Counted from the first letter of the stretch, positions 9,685 to 19,974 are shown. The stretch is 64,000 nucleotides of DNA from Bacteroidia bacterium (GCA_025455485.1 JALOMJ010000002.1:26438-90437); one strand, 5' to 3'. Numbers and translations: made by a program. Notes: a model not told the origin generated them from the sequence alone.

Positions 9685-9864
9685 ATGAAATTCATCAACT
9701 ACCTCCAATCGATATCGGGCGTGGGCATTTTCCCGCTGATTTCACTGCTTATGTTTTTTGTGTTTTTTGCTGCCGTAACCTGGTATGTGTTTAGAGTGGA
9801 CAAAACTTACATTGAGCGCGCCAGTCGTATTCCAATGAATGAAGAGCCAACAACAGAAGTTTAA
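9685..9864 (+). CDS. ccoQ: CcoQ-like small subunit (59 aa), not in supplied ORF list
   Basis: MKFINYLQSISGVGIFPLISLLMFFVFFAAVTWYVFRVDKTYIERASRIPMNEEPTTEV, lying between ccoNO and ccoP. Confidence 0.75.
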   Translation: MKFINYLQSISGVGIFPLISLLMFFVFFAAVTWYVFRVDKTYIERASRIPMNEEPTTEV

Positions 9865-9900
9865 AAAAATAGTATTTATATCCATTTAAATTTAATTTTT

Positions 9901-11061
9901 ATGAAATACATGAGTAATACAAAATGGCTGCTTCTGATGATGGCGGCCCCTATGTTCGGATGGGCTCAGCAAAACAACAGTGCAGGAAGTACCTACTTCT
10001 CAAACGCATTGTTTAACACCTTACTGGTGGTAATCATCATGTTGTTAATATTAGTGGTTGTGCTCAGCAATTCAATCCGTAATATCATCCAAAGCGATTA
10101 TTTCAAAGAACGCTTCAAAAAAATGAAAGAGATGAAATCAGGTAAAAATCTGACGCTGCTGTTTTTCATTTTGTTCGCTTCACAATTGAAGGCCCAAACC
10201 GCAGCTGCTGCAAATAATACAATCGGCGGAATAGATCAGTTTACATTCTACTTTCTTATCTCCATTGTTTTGCTTGAAGTAATCGTAGTTATTTTGTTGT
10301 TCAACATTCTCAGAACATACACCATCAATGAACTGAGTGTGGTGATGGATCCTGAAGCTAAAGCAGCGCCCTCAAAGCCTGAACGTACAATTCTCGACGT
10401 ATTTAATGCCTCCGTAGAACTAGAAAAAGAAGAAGAAATTATGCTCGACCATGATTATGATGGCATCAAGGAACTCGACAATAATTTGCCGCCGTGGTGG
10501 AAATACGGATTTTATCTTACCATATTGGTGTCTTTTGTTTACTTAATTCACTATCATATTTCAGGCACTGGCGATCTTCAAACGGTTGAATACAACAAAG
10601 AAATTGCAGCAGCTAAGCTGCAAGTGGAAGAATTCATGCGCACCTCTGCCAACAACGTGGATGAAACCACTGTTAAATACCTGGTGGAAGCTTCCGATTT
10701 AGAGGCCGGAAAACAAATTTTTATTGCAAATTGTGTAGCCTGTCATGGTAAATACGGCGAAGGAAATACTGTGGGACCAAACCTTACCGACAATTACTGG
10801 CTGCATGGTGGCGGAATTGCAGATATTTTTAAAACTGTAAAATATGGCTGGCCCGATAAAGGCATGAAATCCTGGAAGGAAGATTTTTCACCGATACAAA
10901 TTGCACAAGTATCCAGTTACATTAAATCGCTTGTGGGTTCCAATCCAGCAAACCCTAAAGCCGCACAGGGCGATTTGTACACTGAGGGCACAACACCAGC
11001 AATGCCTGCCGACAGCACGCAAATCAGTGCCTTGCCCGCCGACAGTTTACAAAAACAGTAG
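9901..11061 (+). CDS. ccoP: cbb3-type oxidase diheme/heme subunit CcoP
   Basis: NNLPPWWKYGFYLTILVSFVYLIHYH, CVACHGKYGEGNTVGPNLTD. Confidence 0.92.
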   Translation: MKYMSNTKWLLLMMAAPMFGWAQQNNSAGSTYFSNALFNTLLVVIIMLLILVVVLSNSIRNIIQSDYFKERFKKMKEMKSGKNLTLLFFILFASQLKAQTAAAANNTIGGIDQFTFYFLISIVLLEVIVVILLFNILRTYTINELSVVMDPEAKAAPSKPERTILDVFNASVELEKEEEIMLDHDYDGIKELDNNLPPWWKYGFYLTILVSFVYLIHYHISGTGDLQTVEYNKEIAAAKLQVEEFMRTSANNVDETTVKYLVEASDLEAGKQIFIANCVACHGKYGEGNTVGPNLTDNYWLHGGGIADIFKTVKYGWPDKGMKSWKEDFSPIQIAQVSSYIKSLVGSNPANPKAAQGDLYTEGTTPAMPADSTQISALPADSLQKQ

Positions 11062-11073
11062 AAGTTAAAATAA

Positions 11074-12486
11074 ATGGAACCGGAAGAACAACAAGAAAGT
11101 TTTCGTGATAGTATCGCTACAATTGATAAGTCAGGAAAACGGGCCTGGATTTACCCGAAAAAACCCTCCGGAAAGCTTTTCAATCTAAGAGCTTACCTTA
11201 GTTACGTTTACCTTCTTGTCTTTTTTGGATTACCCTTTATAAAAGTACATGGCGAACCACTTTTTCTCATGAACGTAATGGAGAAAAAGTTCATTTTGTT
11301 TGGCATGATTTTTTGGCCGCAGGATTTTTTCATCTTCGGTTTGGGCATGCTCATTTTTATCATTTTTATCGCGCTGTTTACTGTAGTCTTTGGTCGTGTT
11401 TTCTGCGGTTGGGCCTGTCCGCAAACCATTTTCATGGAAATGCTTTTTCGCAGAATTGAATATTGGATTGAGGGGGATTATAAACACCAACAAGCCTTAA
11501 AAAAGGCCCCTTTGAACGCTGAAAAAATAAGAAAGCGAACGCTGAAGTACACATTGTTTTTTATTCTTTCCTTTATCATCGCAAATGTGTTTTTAAGTTA
11601 CCTCATCAGCATGGATGAAGTGCTTAAGCTAGTTAAAGAACCAATTGCTCAGCACAAAGGTGGCTTTATTTCCATGCTTATTTTTACCGCCGTATTCTTT
11701 TTTATATATTCCTACATGCGTGAGCAGATTTGTCTGATTGTTTGTCCATACGGCCGCATGCAAGGTGTGCTGTTGGATAAAAACTCTATTGTGGTGGCCT
11801 ATGACTATGAAAGGGGAGAACCCAGACACAAGTTTAAAAAGAACGAAGAAAGAGGCAAAGGAGATTGTATCGATTGTGGTTTGTGTGTCAAGGTTTGTCC
11901 TACAGGCATCGACATACGCCATGGAACACAATTGGAGTGTGTGAATTGTACAGCTTGCATTGATGAGTGCGATCACATGATGGAAAGTGTAGGCCTTCCG
12001 CCAAAACTTATCCGTTACGATTCTGAAAATGGCATCAAAAATAAAACCAAACTTAAACTTACTACCCGCATGCTTGCCTATTCCGGCGTGTTGCTGGTGT
12101 TAATGGGCATTGAAGGATTTTTACTGGCCACACGAACTGATTACGATGCCACCGTACTGCGAGCAAAAGGTATGTTGTACCAGGAACAGGGCCTTGATAG
12201 TATCAGCAATTTGTACACCATAAAGTTGGTGAATAAAACCAGAGATAGTTTGCCAGTGCAACTGCGTGTTGAAAATTTTAATGCGGCCATACGCATAGTT
12301 GGCAAACCTATTCTAGTAAAAAGCGAAGGCGTGTCTGAAGGCACATTTTTTGTGGTGATGAACAAAAATGAATTACACGAAAGAAAGGCCAAACTTAAGA
12401 TTGGTGTTTATTCCAATGGCGAGAAAATTAAAACAGTTAAAACCAATTTTTTAAGTAATATTTCACGTCAATCCAAAAACAAATGA
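11074..12486 (+). CDS. ccoG: Cytochrome c oxidase accessory protein CcoG
   Basis: GRVFCGWACPQTIFMEM, ferredoxin Cys motifs CIDCGLCVKVCP and CVNCTACIDEC. Confidence 0.93.
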   Translation: MEPEEQQESFRDSIATIDKSGKRAWIYPKKPSGKLFNLRAYLSYVYLLVFFGLPFIKVHGEPLFLMNVMEKKFILFGMIFWPQDFFIFGLGMLIFIIFIALFTVVFGRVFCGWACPQTIFMEMLFRRIEYWIEGDYKHQQALKKAPLNAEKIRKRTLKYTLFFILSFIIANVFLSYLISMDEVLKLVKEPIAQHKGGFISMLIFTAVFFFIYSYMREQICLIVCPYGRMQGVLLDKNSIVVAYDYERGEPRHKFKKNEERGKGDCIDCGLCVKVCPTGIDIRHGTQLECVNCTACIDECDHMMESVGLPPKLIRYDSENGIKNKTKLKLTTRMLAYSGVLLVLMGIEGFLLATRTDYDATVLRAKGMLYQEQGLDSISNLYTIKLVNKTRDSLPVQLRVENFNAAIRIVGKPILVKSEGVSEGTFFVVMNKNELHERKAKLKIGVYSNGEKIKTVKTNFLSNISRQSKNK

Positions 12487-12917
12487 GTTGGGGAATTAAA
12501 ATCACAATTTTGTACCTGAGTTTTGTGGTAATGATTGTTACCATGGTGGTATTAACCAGTCGAGAAAACATTGACCTTGAGTATAAGGACTATTATGCCA
12601 GAGAATTGGCCTATCAGGATAAAATTGATGCTATGGCGAATGAAAAGGCACTACCGCAAAGCATTCAACACCAGGTTCAGGATAAAGCCTTGGTGCTTAT
12701 TGCTCCAATGGATTTTATCCTCAATGGCATTAAAGGCGACTTGCATTTTTACCGTCCCTCGGATGCCACCAAGGACCTAATATTGCCGATGGCGTTTGAT
12801 GGAAAAGGGCAACAAATTATTAGTAGGACAGTGTTTAGTAAAGGCATGTATAAACTACGCATGTCATGGAATTTACATGAAAAGCAGTATTTTAAAGAGG
12901 TAGTTTTGAATCTGTAG
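12483..12917 (+). CDS. ccoH: FixH/CcoH family protein
   Basis: N-terminal TM; YYARELAYQDKIDAM; position after ccoG. Confidence 0.85.
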   Translation: MSWGIKITILYLSFVVMIVTMVVLTSRENIDLEYKDYYARELAYQDKIDAMANEKALPQSIQHQVQDKALVLIAPMDFILNGIKGDLHFYRPSDATKDLILPMAFDGKGQQIISRTVFSKGMYKLRMSWNLHEKQYFKEVVLNL

Positions 12918-12919
12918 GT

Positions 12920-13687
12920 ATGGTAGAACTTTGGGCTGCAATTACGTTAGGGTTATTGGGTAGCTTTCATTGTCTGGGAATGTGTGGTCCCATAGCCTTG
13001 GCTTTGCCAATTCATCAGCAAAACTCCTTACAAAAATTCTTTTCTGTATTGCTCTACAATGTTGGACGGGCGCTTACTTATGGGGTGTTTGGTGTGTTCT
13101 TTGGTTTACTAGGTCAGGGTTTTTTTGTGGGAGGATTTCAGCAGGCACTTTCTGTCGGTATAGGTGCATTGATATTAATTTCAGTGCTTTACTCCATGCT
13201 TTTTTCAAAAGGTTTATTCAAAGTGAACACCATCAATGGATTTGTATTTAAGCTCAAATCAAAATTTGCAGAGTTGTTTCGTTTAAAAAGTACGTCCGCC
13301 ATCTTTTTAATAGGTTTACTCAATGGATTGCTGCCTTGTGGTTTGGTTTACATTGCCATTGCAGGAGCCACAGCAACCGGTAATTACCTCAATGGTGCAT
13401 TGTTTATGTTTGCGTTTGGATTGGGTACCATCCCCATGATGCTCTCTGTGTCACTGTTTGGGCAATTTATACAATTAAAGTACCGAAATATCTTGCGCAA
13501 AGCTGTACCTGTTTTTGTTTCGGTAATGGCCATATTGATGATATTGCGGGGATTAAACTTAGGTATACCTTATGTTAGTCCAAAGATTGTTGAAAAGAAA
13601 AACATGCAAACAGAATGTCACAATCCCGGGTCAGAGCAAACGATGGAGTGTTGTGCAAAACCCATAAAGCTTGAGAAAGTTAAGTAA
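12920..13687 (+). CDS. Sulfite exporter TauE/SafE-like (cbb3-associated) membrane protein
   Basis: LGLLGSFHCLGMCGPIALALP, GLLPCGLVYIAIAGA. Confidence 0.85.
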   Translation: MVELWAAITLGLLGSFHCLGMCGPIALALPIHQQNSLQKFFSVLLYNVGRALTYGVFGVFFGLLGQGFFVGGFQQALSVGIGALILISVLYSMLFSKGLFKVNTINGFVFKLKSKFAELFRLKSTSAIFLIGLLNGLLPCGLVYIAIAGATATGNYLNGALFMFAFGLGTIPMMLSVSLFGQFIQLKYRNILRKAVPVFVSVMAILMILRGLNLGIPYVSPKIVEKKNMQTECHNPGSEQTMECCAKPIKLEKVK

Positions 13688-13794
13688 AATTAAACCTTTG
13701 GAACTTAGCTGCAAAGCGTGTTCTAATCATATTTCGAATGGTATCACTTCTGTTAGTTATAAACTTTACAACTTTCTAAACCTTTAAACCAAAG

Positions 13795-15039
13795 ATGTTC
13801 TGGGAAAAATATCCATACACCACCATTAAAACCAAAGTATTTGAGGCTTTGAGTAAAAATACCAATTACCGCAGCGAAACGGTATTAGGTATCCCCGGTA
13901 CTTTTCTTGATACAGATATTTTTTATGAGGATGCGCCGTTTTTAAGGGATGCCCCGTTTTTATCTACTTTAATTGCGAATCCCAATCACATCGGCGTGCA
14001 CACTTTAGGTGATGAACACGAAGAATTTTTTGCCGGTACACAGGAAATAGAAAAAGATTTAATTAAAATTTGTGCAGAAGAGATTTTTGGTGCTGAACCA
14101 CACGAATACGATGGCTATGTGGCCAGTGGCGGCACAGAGGCAAACATACAGGCCCTTTGGATTTACCGCAATTATTTTAGAAAACAATACAATGCCGGCA
14201 ATGAAGATATTGTTGTGATTTATTCTAAGGACACACATTATTCAATTCCTAAAGGCTTGGATGTGTTAAATCTGCAGGGCATAGAAATTGCGGTGGATGA
14301 CGTGAGCAGAGAAATAAAAATGAAGGACCTGGAGGAAAAAATTGAAGATGCACTGACTGCAGGGTATAAGTACTTTATTGTGAATGTAAACATGAGCACC
14401 ACCATGTTTGGTTCAGTGGATGATATTGAAAAGATTACCAACTTGCTAAATCTTTTGCACCTGAATTATAAATTGCACGTGGATGCTGCTTACGGAGGCT
14501 TTATTTATCCATTTACGTGTCAAAATAATTTCTTCAGTTTTAAAAATAAAAATGTTAGTTCTTTTTCGATTGACGGACACAAGATGTTGCAGGCACCATA
14601 TGGTACCGGCATTTTTTTGATTCGTAAGGGATACATGCATTATACTTTAACGGATGAAGCAGCCTATGTAAAGGGGAAAGATTATACCCTGGTGGGCAGC
14701 CGTTCAGGTGCCAACGCAGTGTGTGTTTGGATGATTTTACGAATACACGGTTCAATGGGCTGGAGTGTCAAAATGCACCAATTGTTGGACAAAACCAGTT
14801 TTATTTGCGAAAAATTAAAGGAATGGGGTGTTGATTTTTACAGGCACCCTAACTTGAACATCATCGCTATACGGTCAAAATACATGAGTGTGGAGCTGGC
14901 TGAAAAATACAATTTAGTGCCCGATCAACACAACACCAAAGCCCAATGGTATAAAATTGTGGTAATGCCTCATGTAAAACAAGGTCTTATTGATAATTTT
15001 TTAAATGAATTTAAAACCGACTTAAACCGGATGAAATGA
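13795..15039 (+). CDS. Group II PLP-dependent amino-acid decarboxylase
   Basis: YVASGGTEANIQALW; SIDGHKMLQAPYGTG (Schiff-base Lys). Confidence 0.85.
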   Translation: MFWEKYPYTTIKTKVFEALSKNTNYRSETVLGIPGTFLDTDIFYEDAPFLRDAPFLSTLIANPNHIGVHTLGDEHEEFFAGTQEIEKDLIKICAEEIFGAEPHEYDGYVASGGTEANIQALWIYRNYFRKQYNAGNEDIVVIYSKDTHYSIPKGLDVLNLQGIEIAVDDVSREIKMKDLEEKIEDALTAGYKYFIVNVNMSTTMFGSVDDIEKITNLLNLLHLNYKLHVDAAYGGFIYPFTCQNNFFSFKNKNVSSFSIDGHKMLQAPYGTGIFLIRKGYMHYTLTDEAAYVKGKDYTLVGSRSGANAVCVWMILRIHGSMGWSVKMHQLLDKTSFICEKLKEWGVDFYRHPNLNIIAIRSKYMSVELAEKYNLVPDQHNTKAQWYKIVVMPHVKQGLIDNFLNEFKTDLNRMK

Positions 15040-15153
15040 TTTTATGATGTTGTAGTTTGAAACAAGGCAGGAAACATAAACTGCTGTGGCATCAAGCCCT
15101 CATAATTACACCATGCAAAAGGTTTAACATACTGCACTAAACCAAAACACCAA

Positions 15154-16494
15154 ATGGACCTTACAAAACTTGACATAGCCGCCCCACGTTACACAAGCTA
15201 TCCTACAGTACCTTATTGGGAAAATAATCTGGATCAGGAAAGCTGGAAATTGAAAATTAATCATGCGGGACAGGCTCAGGAAGGCATTAGTCTTTACATA
15301 CATTTACCATTTTGCGAAAGTTTGTGTACCTATTGTGCCTGTAACACCAGAATCACCATAAACCATACCGTGGAAGAAGGTTATGTAAATTCGCTCTTAA
15401 AAGAATGGACCTTGTATTTAAAGGCACTTGGACAAAAACCCAGGATAAAAGAAATTCACCTTGGGGGCGGTACCCCAACTTTTTTTTCCCCGCAACATCT
15501 CGAACGCTTATTAAAAACAATCCTAAGCACAGCGGAGGTACATGAACGCTACGATTTTAGTTTTGAAGGTCATCCGTCCAATACCACACGTGAACATTTA
15601 GAAACACTTTTCCATCTTGGGTTTAAACGTGTGAGTTTCGGTGTTCAGGATTTTGATGAACAGGTGCAGGAGGCCATTAACCGCTACCAAACGTTTGAAG
15701 AGGTGGAGAGTGTCATTTCAACGGCCAGAAAAATAGGCTACCATTCAATAAACGTTGATTTGGTGTATGGTTTGCCATTTCAAACAGAGCAGTCGGTGAA
15801 AAATACTCTAGAAAAAGTAATTCAGTTAAACCCTGAACGAATCGCCTTTTATTCATACGCCCACGTGCCCTGGTTAAAACCCGGGCAACGCAAATATTCA
15901 GACAAGGATCTACCTGCCAATACGGTAAAACGCCACTTGTATGAGATGGGACGGGAATTGTTTTTAGCAGCCAAATATGAAGATGTTGGCATGGACCATT
16001 TTGCGCTGCCGGGCGATGACCTTCTGCAAGCCGCAAAACATAAAACTCTGCACCGCAACTTTATGGGGTATACGGCGCAGCACACTAAATTTTTAATCGG
16101 CCTTGGGGCCTCTTCCATCAGCGATTCATGGGATGCGTTTGCACAAAATATCAAAACGGTAGAGGAGTATCAGAAAAAAGTGGAGGAGGGTGTATTTCCA
16201 CTGATGCGGGGTCATCTGCTTAGCGAAGAAGATTTGTTGCTTCGCACCCACATATTGGATCTGATGTGCAGATACGAAACAACGTTTAGCGAACACTTAA
16301 AATGGAAGGAACACTACGTAAGCATACGCTCCAGACTGACCGTGTTTTTTGAGAAAGGCTGGTTAGAAGAAAATGGAAAAACTATTGTGATTAAGGAGCA
16401 GGGCAAAAATTACTTGAGAAATATTGGTCTGGCATTTGATGAACGGTATTGGAACAAATTACCCGAAAAGCAGGTGTTTAGTACAACAGCCTGA
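15154..16494 (+). CDS. hemN: Oxygen-independent coproporphyrinogen III oxidase
   Basis: CESLCTYCACNT radical SAM motif; HLGGGTPTFFSP; GMDHFALPGDDL. Confidence 0.94.
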   Translation: MDLTKLDIAAPRYTSYPTVPYWENNLDQESWKLKINHAGQAQEGISLYIHLPFCESLCTYCACNTRITINHTVEEGYVNSLLKEWTLYLKALGQKPRIKEIHLGGGTPTFFSPQHLERLLKTILSTAEVHERYDFSFEGHPSNTTREHLETLFHLGFKRVSFGVQDFDEQVQEAINRYQTFEEVESVISTARKIGYHSINVDLVYGLPFQTEQSVKNTLEKVIQLNPERIAFYSYAHVPWLKPGQRKYSDKDLPANTVKRHLYEMGRELFLAAKYEDVGMDHFALPGDDLLQAAKHKTLHRNFMGYTAQHTKFLIGLGASSISDSWDAFAQNIKTVEEYQKKVEEGVFPLMRGHLLSEEDLLLRTHILDLMCRYETTFSEHLKWKEHYVSIRSRLTVFFEKGWLEENGKTIVIKEQGKNYLRNIGLAFDERYWNKLPEKQVFSTTA

Positions 16495-16570
16495 GAAAAA
16501 TTGATTGAAAATTAAACCGGGTAGTATAAAATACTTTACATTAGAGTAAGAATTCTTCAATTGTTTTTAT

Positions 16571-17044
16571 ATGATGTCTCGTGTCAGAAATCCATTGGTA
16601 GTAAGTTGTGTTTATCTCTGGGTTGGATTTGTATGCGCCATTAGTTTTATGGAAGCCTGGCTGAAATTTCAGGCGCCGGGAGTTACCCTGTCTGTAGGCC
16701 TTGGAATTGGCCGATTGGTGTTTAAAGCCTTAAATCAGATAGAATGGGTGTTTGCTATAGTGATTGTGCTGAATTTTGTCATCCGACGAATTCGCAGACC
16801 GAATAATAAAATGATTTTTTTAGTGATACCCCTGATAATACTTACTATTCAAACATTAGAATTATTACCCACTTTGGATGCCAGAGCAATCCGCGTAATC
16901 AATGGTGAATTTAGCGAGCCTTCGTCTACGCACACCGTATACATTATTTTAGAAGCTGTAAAGGTAATTTCACTGCTTATTTTCGGAAGCACTTTGTTTT
17001 TGCACCCACGACTAAAGCCCGTTTCTGCCGAACCCCAGCACTAA
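16571..17044 (+). CDS. Integral membrane protein of unknown function
   Basis: 157 aa, ~4 hydrophobic helices. Confidence 0.6.
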   Translation: MMSRVRNPLVVSCVYLWVGFVCAISFMEAWLKFQAPGVTLSVGLGIGRLVFKALNQIEWVFAIVIVLNFVIRRIRRPNNKMIFLVIPLIILTIQTLELLPTLDARAIRVINGEFSEPSSTHTVYIILEAVKVISLLIFGSTLFLHPRLKPVSAEPQH

Positions 17045-17788
17045 ATCCGGGGTCAAACAGGCTTTGGCTTTTATATACCCTATCTCGATTATTTTTTTGA
17101 TGTTTTTGGTTTCAAACATTGAGTAAGTGCTCAATTTTTCAGGTTCAATATACACCTTACAATCCACTGCCGCTTCTCTTGTTTTTTCAAGCAACAACAA
17201 ATGCATGCTGTGATCAATTTTTTGGAACATGGTTTTTTTCTTGGCTGGAAGAAGAGGGTTAACGTGCACTCCAACTATGGGCAATCCCTTTTCTTTAAGG
17301 GGAATAGTAGGCAGGTTGCGGCTGACACCACCGTCAATGTAAAGTTTGTCGTTTAATTTGACGGGCTTATACAATAGTGGTATGGCAGAAGAAGCCATCA
17401 CAACCGGCAGTAATTTTCCTTCTTTAAAATAGGCGGCGTGGCCGGTTTCATAGTCGGTAGCACAAACAGATAGGGGTATTTTTAAGGCATCGAAGTGTTT
17501 GCTCCTAAGGTACTTTTTCAGAATGGCTTCAATGCGTTTTGAGCTTAATAGTGATTCACTGAAACGGAAATAATTAAAATCGAATCCAAATTTGCTCTTA
17601 AGGAAAATATCTTCAATTTCTCTGGAGTTGTAACCATCGGCAAAAAGAACGCCTATAATGGCCCCAATGCTTGTGCCGGAAATGTATTTTGGTTGGATGT
17701 GAAGTTCTTCCAGGCGCCTGAGCACACCAATGTGAGCACAACCGCGCATACCACCTCCTGAAAGCGCCAATGAAACCGATGTTAACAT
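17012..17788 (-). CDS. Patatin-like phospholipase
   Basis: SGGGMRGCAHIGVL, GTSIGAI (GxSxG), IDGGVSRNLP (Asp dyad). Confidence 0.9.
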   Translation of the reverse strand: MLTSVSLALSGGGMRGCAHIGVLRRLEELHIQPKYISGTSIGAIIGVLFADGYNSREIEDIFLKSKFGFDFNYFRFSESLLSSKRIEAILKKYLRSKHFDALKIPLSVCATDYETGHAAYFKEGKLLPVVMASSAIPLLYKPVKLNDKLYIDGGVSRNLPTIPLKEKGLPIVGVHVNPLLPAKKKTMFQKIDHSMHLLLLEKTREAAVDCKVYIEPEKLSTYSMFETKNIKKIIEIGYIKAKACLTPDLVLGFGRNGL

Positions 17789-17817
17789 GCTTTAAAATTA
17801 CGAAACGAATGATAAAA

Positions 17818-17884
17818 CTGATGAAAATCAAATAGAAAAATTGACTTTTCTCAGGGCAAAACCCTTATGGCTGTGGTAATTTTG
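17818..17884 (+). promoter_or_regulatory. Candidate hsp20 promoter: paired TGATgaaaATCA (17819-17830) and TGACttttCTCA (17842-17853), -7 TAATTTTG (17877-17884)
   Basis: Inverted repeats read directly. Proximal centre to first base of -7 = 29.5 bp; site spacing 23 bp. Confidence 0.6.
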
Positions 17885-17913
17885 TACCTAGTTAAACCAT
17901 TAAACACAGTATC

Positions 17914-18360
17914 ATGAGTTCAGTAATTAAAAAAACAGACAACTTCCCCTATTTTGGAAGTATTTTTGATGACTTTTTCTCGAAAGACGTGTTCGATTGG
18001 AATGCTAAAAATTTTTCACAGCTTGGATCCACTTTACCTTCGGTTAATGTGAAAGAAACCGACAACGATTTTCAGGTAGAATTGGCGGCACCGGGCATGA
18101 AAAAAGAGGATTTTAAAATTGAGCTGAACAATCACATCCTAAGCATTTCTTCCGAAAAAAGCGATGAAAAGGAGGAAAAAAAAGAGAAGTATACCCGCCG
18201 GGAATTCAATTACCAAAGTTTTACCCGTTCCTTCAGGTTGCCCGACTCGGCAGCGGCTGATGGTATTGCTGCGGCTTATAAAGACGGGGTATTGAATGTG
18301 CAGATTCCTAAGAAAGAAGTAGCCAAAACACCGCCTAAACAAACTATCCCGGTAAAATAG
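17914..18360 (+). CDS. Hsp20/alpha-crystallin small heat-shock protein
   Basis: VELAAPGMKKEDFKIELNNHILSISSEK...YKDGVLNVQIPKK. Confidence 0.95.
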   Translation: MSSVIKKTDNFPYFGSIFDDFFSKDVFDWNAKNFSQLGSTLPSVNVKETDNDFQVELAAPGMKKEDFKIELNNHILSISSEKSDEKEEKKEKYTRREFNYQSFTRSFRLPDSAAADGIAAAYKDGVLNVQIPKKEVAKTPPKQTIPVK

Positions 18361-18363
18361 GGT

Positions 18364-18388
18364 TAAGCCTCTTCGGAGGCTTTTTTTA
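18364..18388 (+). terminator. Intrinsic terminator after hsp20
   Basis: AAGCCTCttcgGAGGCTTTTTTT hairpin plus T-run. Confidence 0.8.
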
Positions 18389-18465
18389 TATCAGGCAATT
18401 CACCACTTAGTTTTATGTAACATTTGTATCCGTTATCTGCACTAATTCCTTTGTAACTTTGAGGT

Positions 18466-18693
18466 ATGGAAAGTAAGTTCATTCAAAAAAACAAGAAGGC
18501 ACTTGTTGCCGCTCTTATTGGGGCTGTTGCAGGTGGCTTGTATTATTATTTTGTAGGCTGCGAAAGCGGAAATTGTGTTATCGTTTCAAACCCATTTATT
18601 ATTATTCCCTACGGTGCATTGTTGGGGTATTTGTTTGCCGGTATTTTTTCAAAAAAAGAAGTCGTATCCAGTCAAACCAATGAAAATTCTTAA
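18466..18693 (+). CDS. Small membrane protein (DUF6132-like)
   Basis: GAVAGGLYYYFVGCESGNCVIVSNPFIIIPYGALLGYLFAG. Confidence 0.65.
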   Translation: MESKFIQKNKKALVAALIGAVAGGLYYYFVGCESGNCVIVSNPFIIIPYGALLGYLFAGIFSKKEVVSSQTNENS

Positions 18694-19075
18694 TATTTTT
18701 TATTCTACATTTTTAAATAAATGTCCGCGATGCCACGAGGGTAAGGTGTTTGAGCAAAACAATCCGTATCGCTTGAGCGATATGTTCAAAACTAACAAAA
18801 CCTGCAGCCATTGCGAACTTAAATATGAAAAGGAACCAAACTTCTTTTATGGCGCTATGTATGTTTCATATGCTTTAACTTCGGGTTGGTTTATTGTTTG
18901 GTTTTTTATTGATTTGTTATACCTGCACATGGAAACCCTTAATTTTGCCCTTTTTATTACACTCAGCATTATAGCGCTTAGTCCATTAACCATAAGACTT
19001 TCACGATTGATGTGGCTTAACTTTTTTAATAAATTCGATAAACACTACCTGAAAAAGGAAATTACTAATGTTTAA
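18680..19075 (+). CDS. DUF983 family protein
   Basis: CPRCHEGKVFE...CSHCELKYEKEPNFFYGAMYVSYALT. Confidence 0.8.
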   Translation: MKILNIFYSTFLNKCPRCHEGKVFEQNNPYRLSDMFKTNKTCSHCELKYEKEPNFFYGAMYVSYALTSGWFIVWFFIDLLYLHMETLNFALFITLSIIALSPLTIRLSRLMWLNFFNKFDKHYLKKEITNV

Positions 19076-19103
19076 ATTAACCTAAATCACTAAACCCTAA
19101 TCC

Positions 19104-19418
19104 ATGATAAGCAGCATCAAAAAACTTTTCGGTCTCGGACCAAAAGAAGATTTCAAAGCACTGGTAAAAAACGGCGCAAAAATAGTAGATGTAAGAACCC
19201 GTGGCGAATATGCTTCAGGTCACATCAAAGGCAGCATAAACATTCCTTTGAACGAATTAAATAAAGTGCCTAAAAATTTAAAGCCTGATATGGCTGTTAT
19301 TACCTGTTGCGCCAGCGGTATGCGCAGTTCAGCCGCGAAATCTCAATTAAAAGCGATGGGCTTCACAAAAGTATACAATGGCGGAGGTTGGTATTCATTA
19401 AATAACAAAATACATTAA
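19104..19418 (+). CDS. Rhodanese-like protein
   Basis: VDVRTRGEYASGHIKGSINIP; active-site CCASGMRS. Confidence 0.9.
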   Translation: MISSIKKLFGLGPKEDFKALVKNGAKIVDVRTRGEYASGHIKGSINIPLNELNKVPKNLKPDMAVITCCASGMRSSAAKSQLKAMGFTKVYNGGGWYSLNNKIH

Positions 19419-19600
19419 TGAAAACACTGCTTTTAAAAGGTTGGACCACCTGGCGGCTCTTAAAAATGGTGTTAGGTCTTTTTTTTCTGGGATCTGGCCT
19501 CTATCGCCACGATTACATTTTAATCGCGGGGGGCGCTTACTTAGCCGCTATTAGTCTCTTTAACCTCGGGTGTTCAGGCGGTTCGTGTAGGATAAATTAA
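19418..19600 (+). CDS. Small TM protein ending in Cys motif
   Basis: 60 aa, TM, LGCSGGSC end; overlaps the rhodanese stop. Confidence 0.6.
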   Translation: MKTLLLKGWTTWRLLKMVLGLFFLGSGLYRHDYILIAGGAYLAAISLFNLGCSGGSCRIN

Positions 19601-19604
19601 TAGG

Positions 19605-19904
19605 ATGATGAAAACTTTTCAGGATATTATACATTCCGAGGTGCCCGTTTTGGTTGATTTTTTCGCCGAATGGTGCGGCCCGTGTAAAATGATGGCACCC
19701 ATATTATCAGAAGTGAAACAGAGTCTGGGTGATAAGGCCTTGATTCTAAAAGTGGATGTGGATAAAAACCCTGAAGCCGCAGCGGCTTATCAGGTGCGTG
19801 GTGTGCCTACCCTTATTTTATTTAAGAGGGGTGAAGTGCTCTGGAGACAGTCAGGCGTTGTACCCGCAGCAGAACTTAACCGCCTGATCCAATCAAATCT
19901 TTAA
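19605..19904 (+). CDS. Thioredoxin
   Basis: VDFFAEWCGPCKMMAPIL. Confidence 0.94.
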   Translation: MMKTFQDIIHSEVPVLVDFFAEWCGPCKMMAPILSEVKQSLGDKALILKVDVDKNPEAAAAYQVRGVPTLILFKRGEVLWRQSGVVPAAELNRLIQSNL

Positions 19905-19919
19905 GTGTGTTATAAAATA

Positions 19920-19952
19920 AAAGCCGGTAAAGTTTTTTTACCGGCTTTTTTG
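19920..19952 (+). terminator. Intrinsic terminator after thioredoxin
   Basis: AAGCCGGTAAAgttttTTTACCGGCTTTTTTG. Confidence 0.85.
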
Positions 19953-19974
19953 TTTCCTGCACCCTTATTTTACT

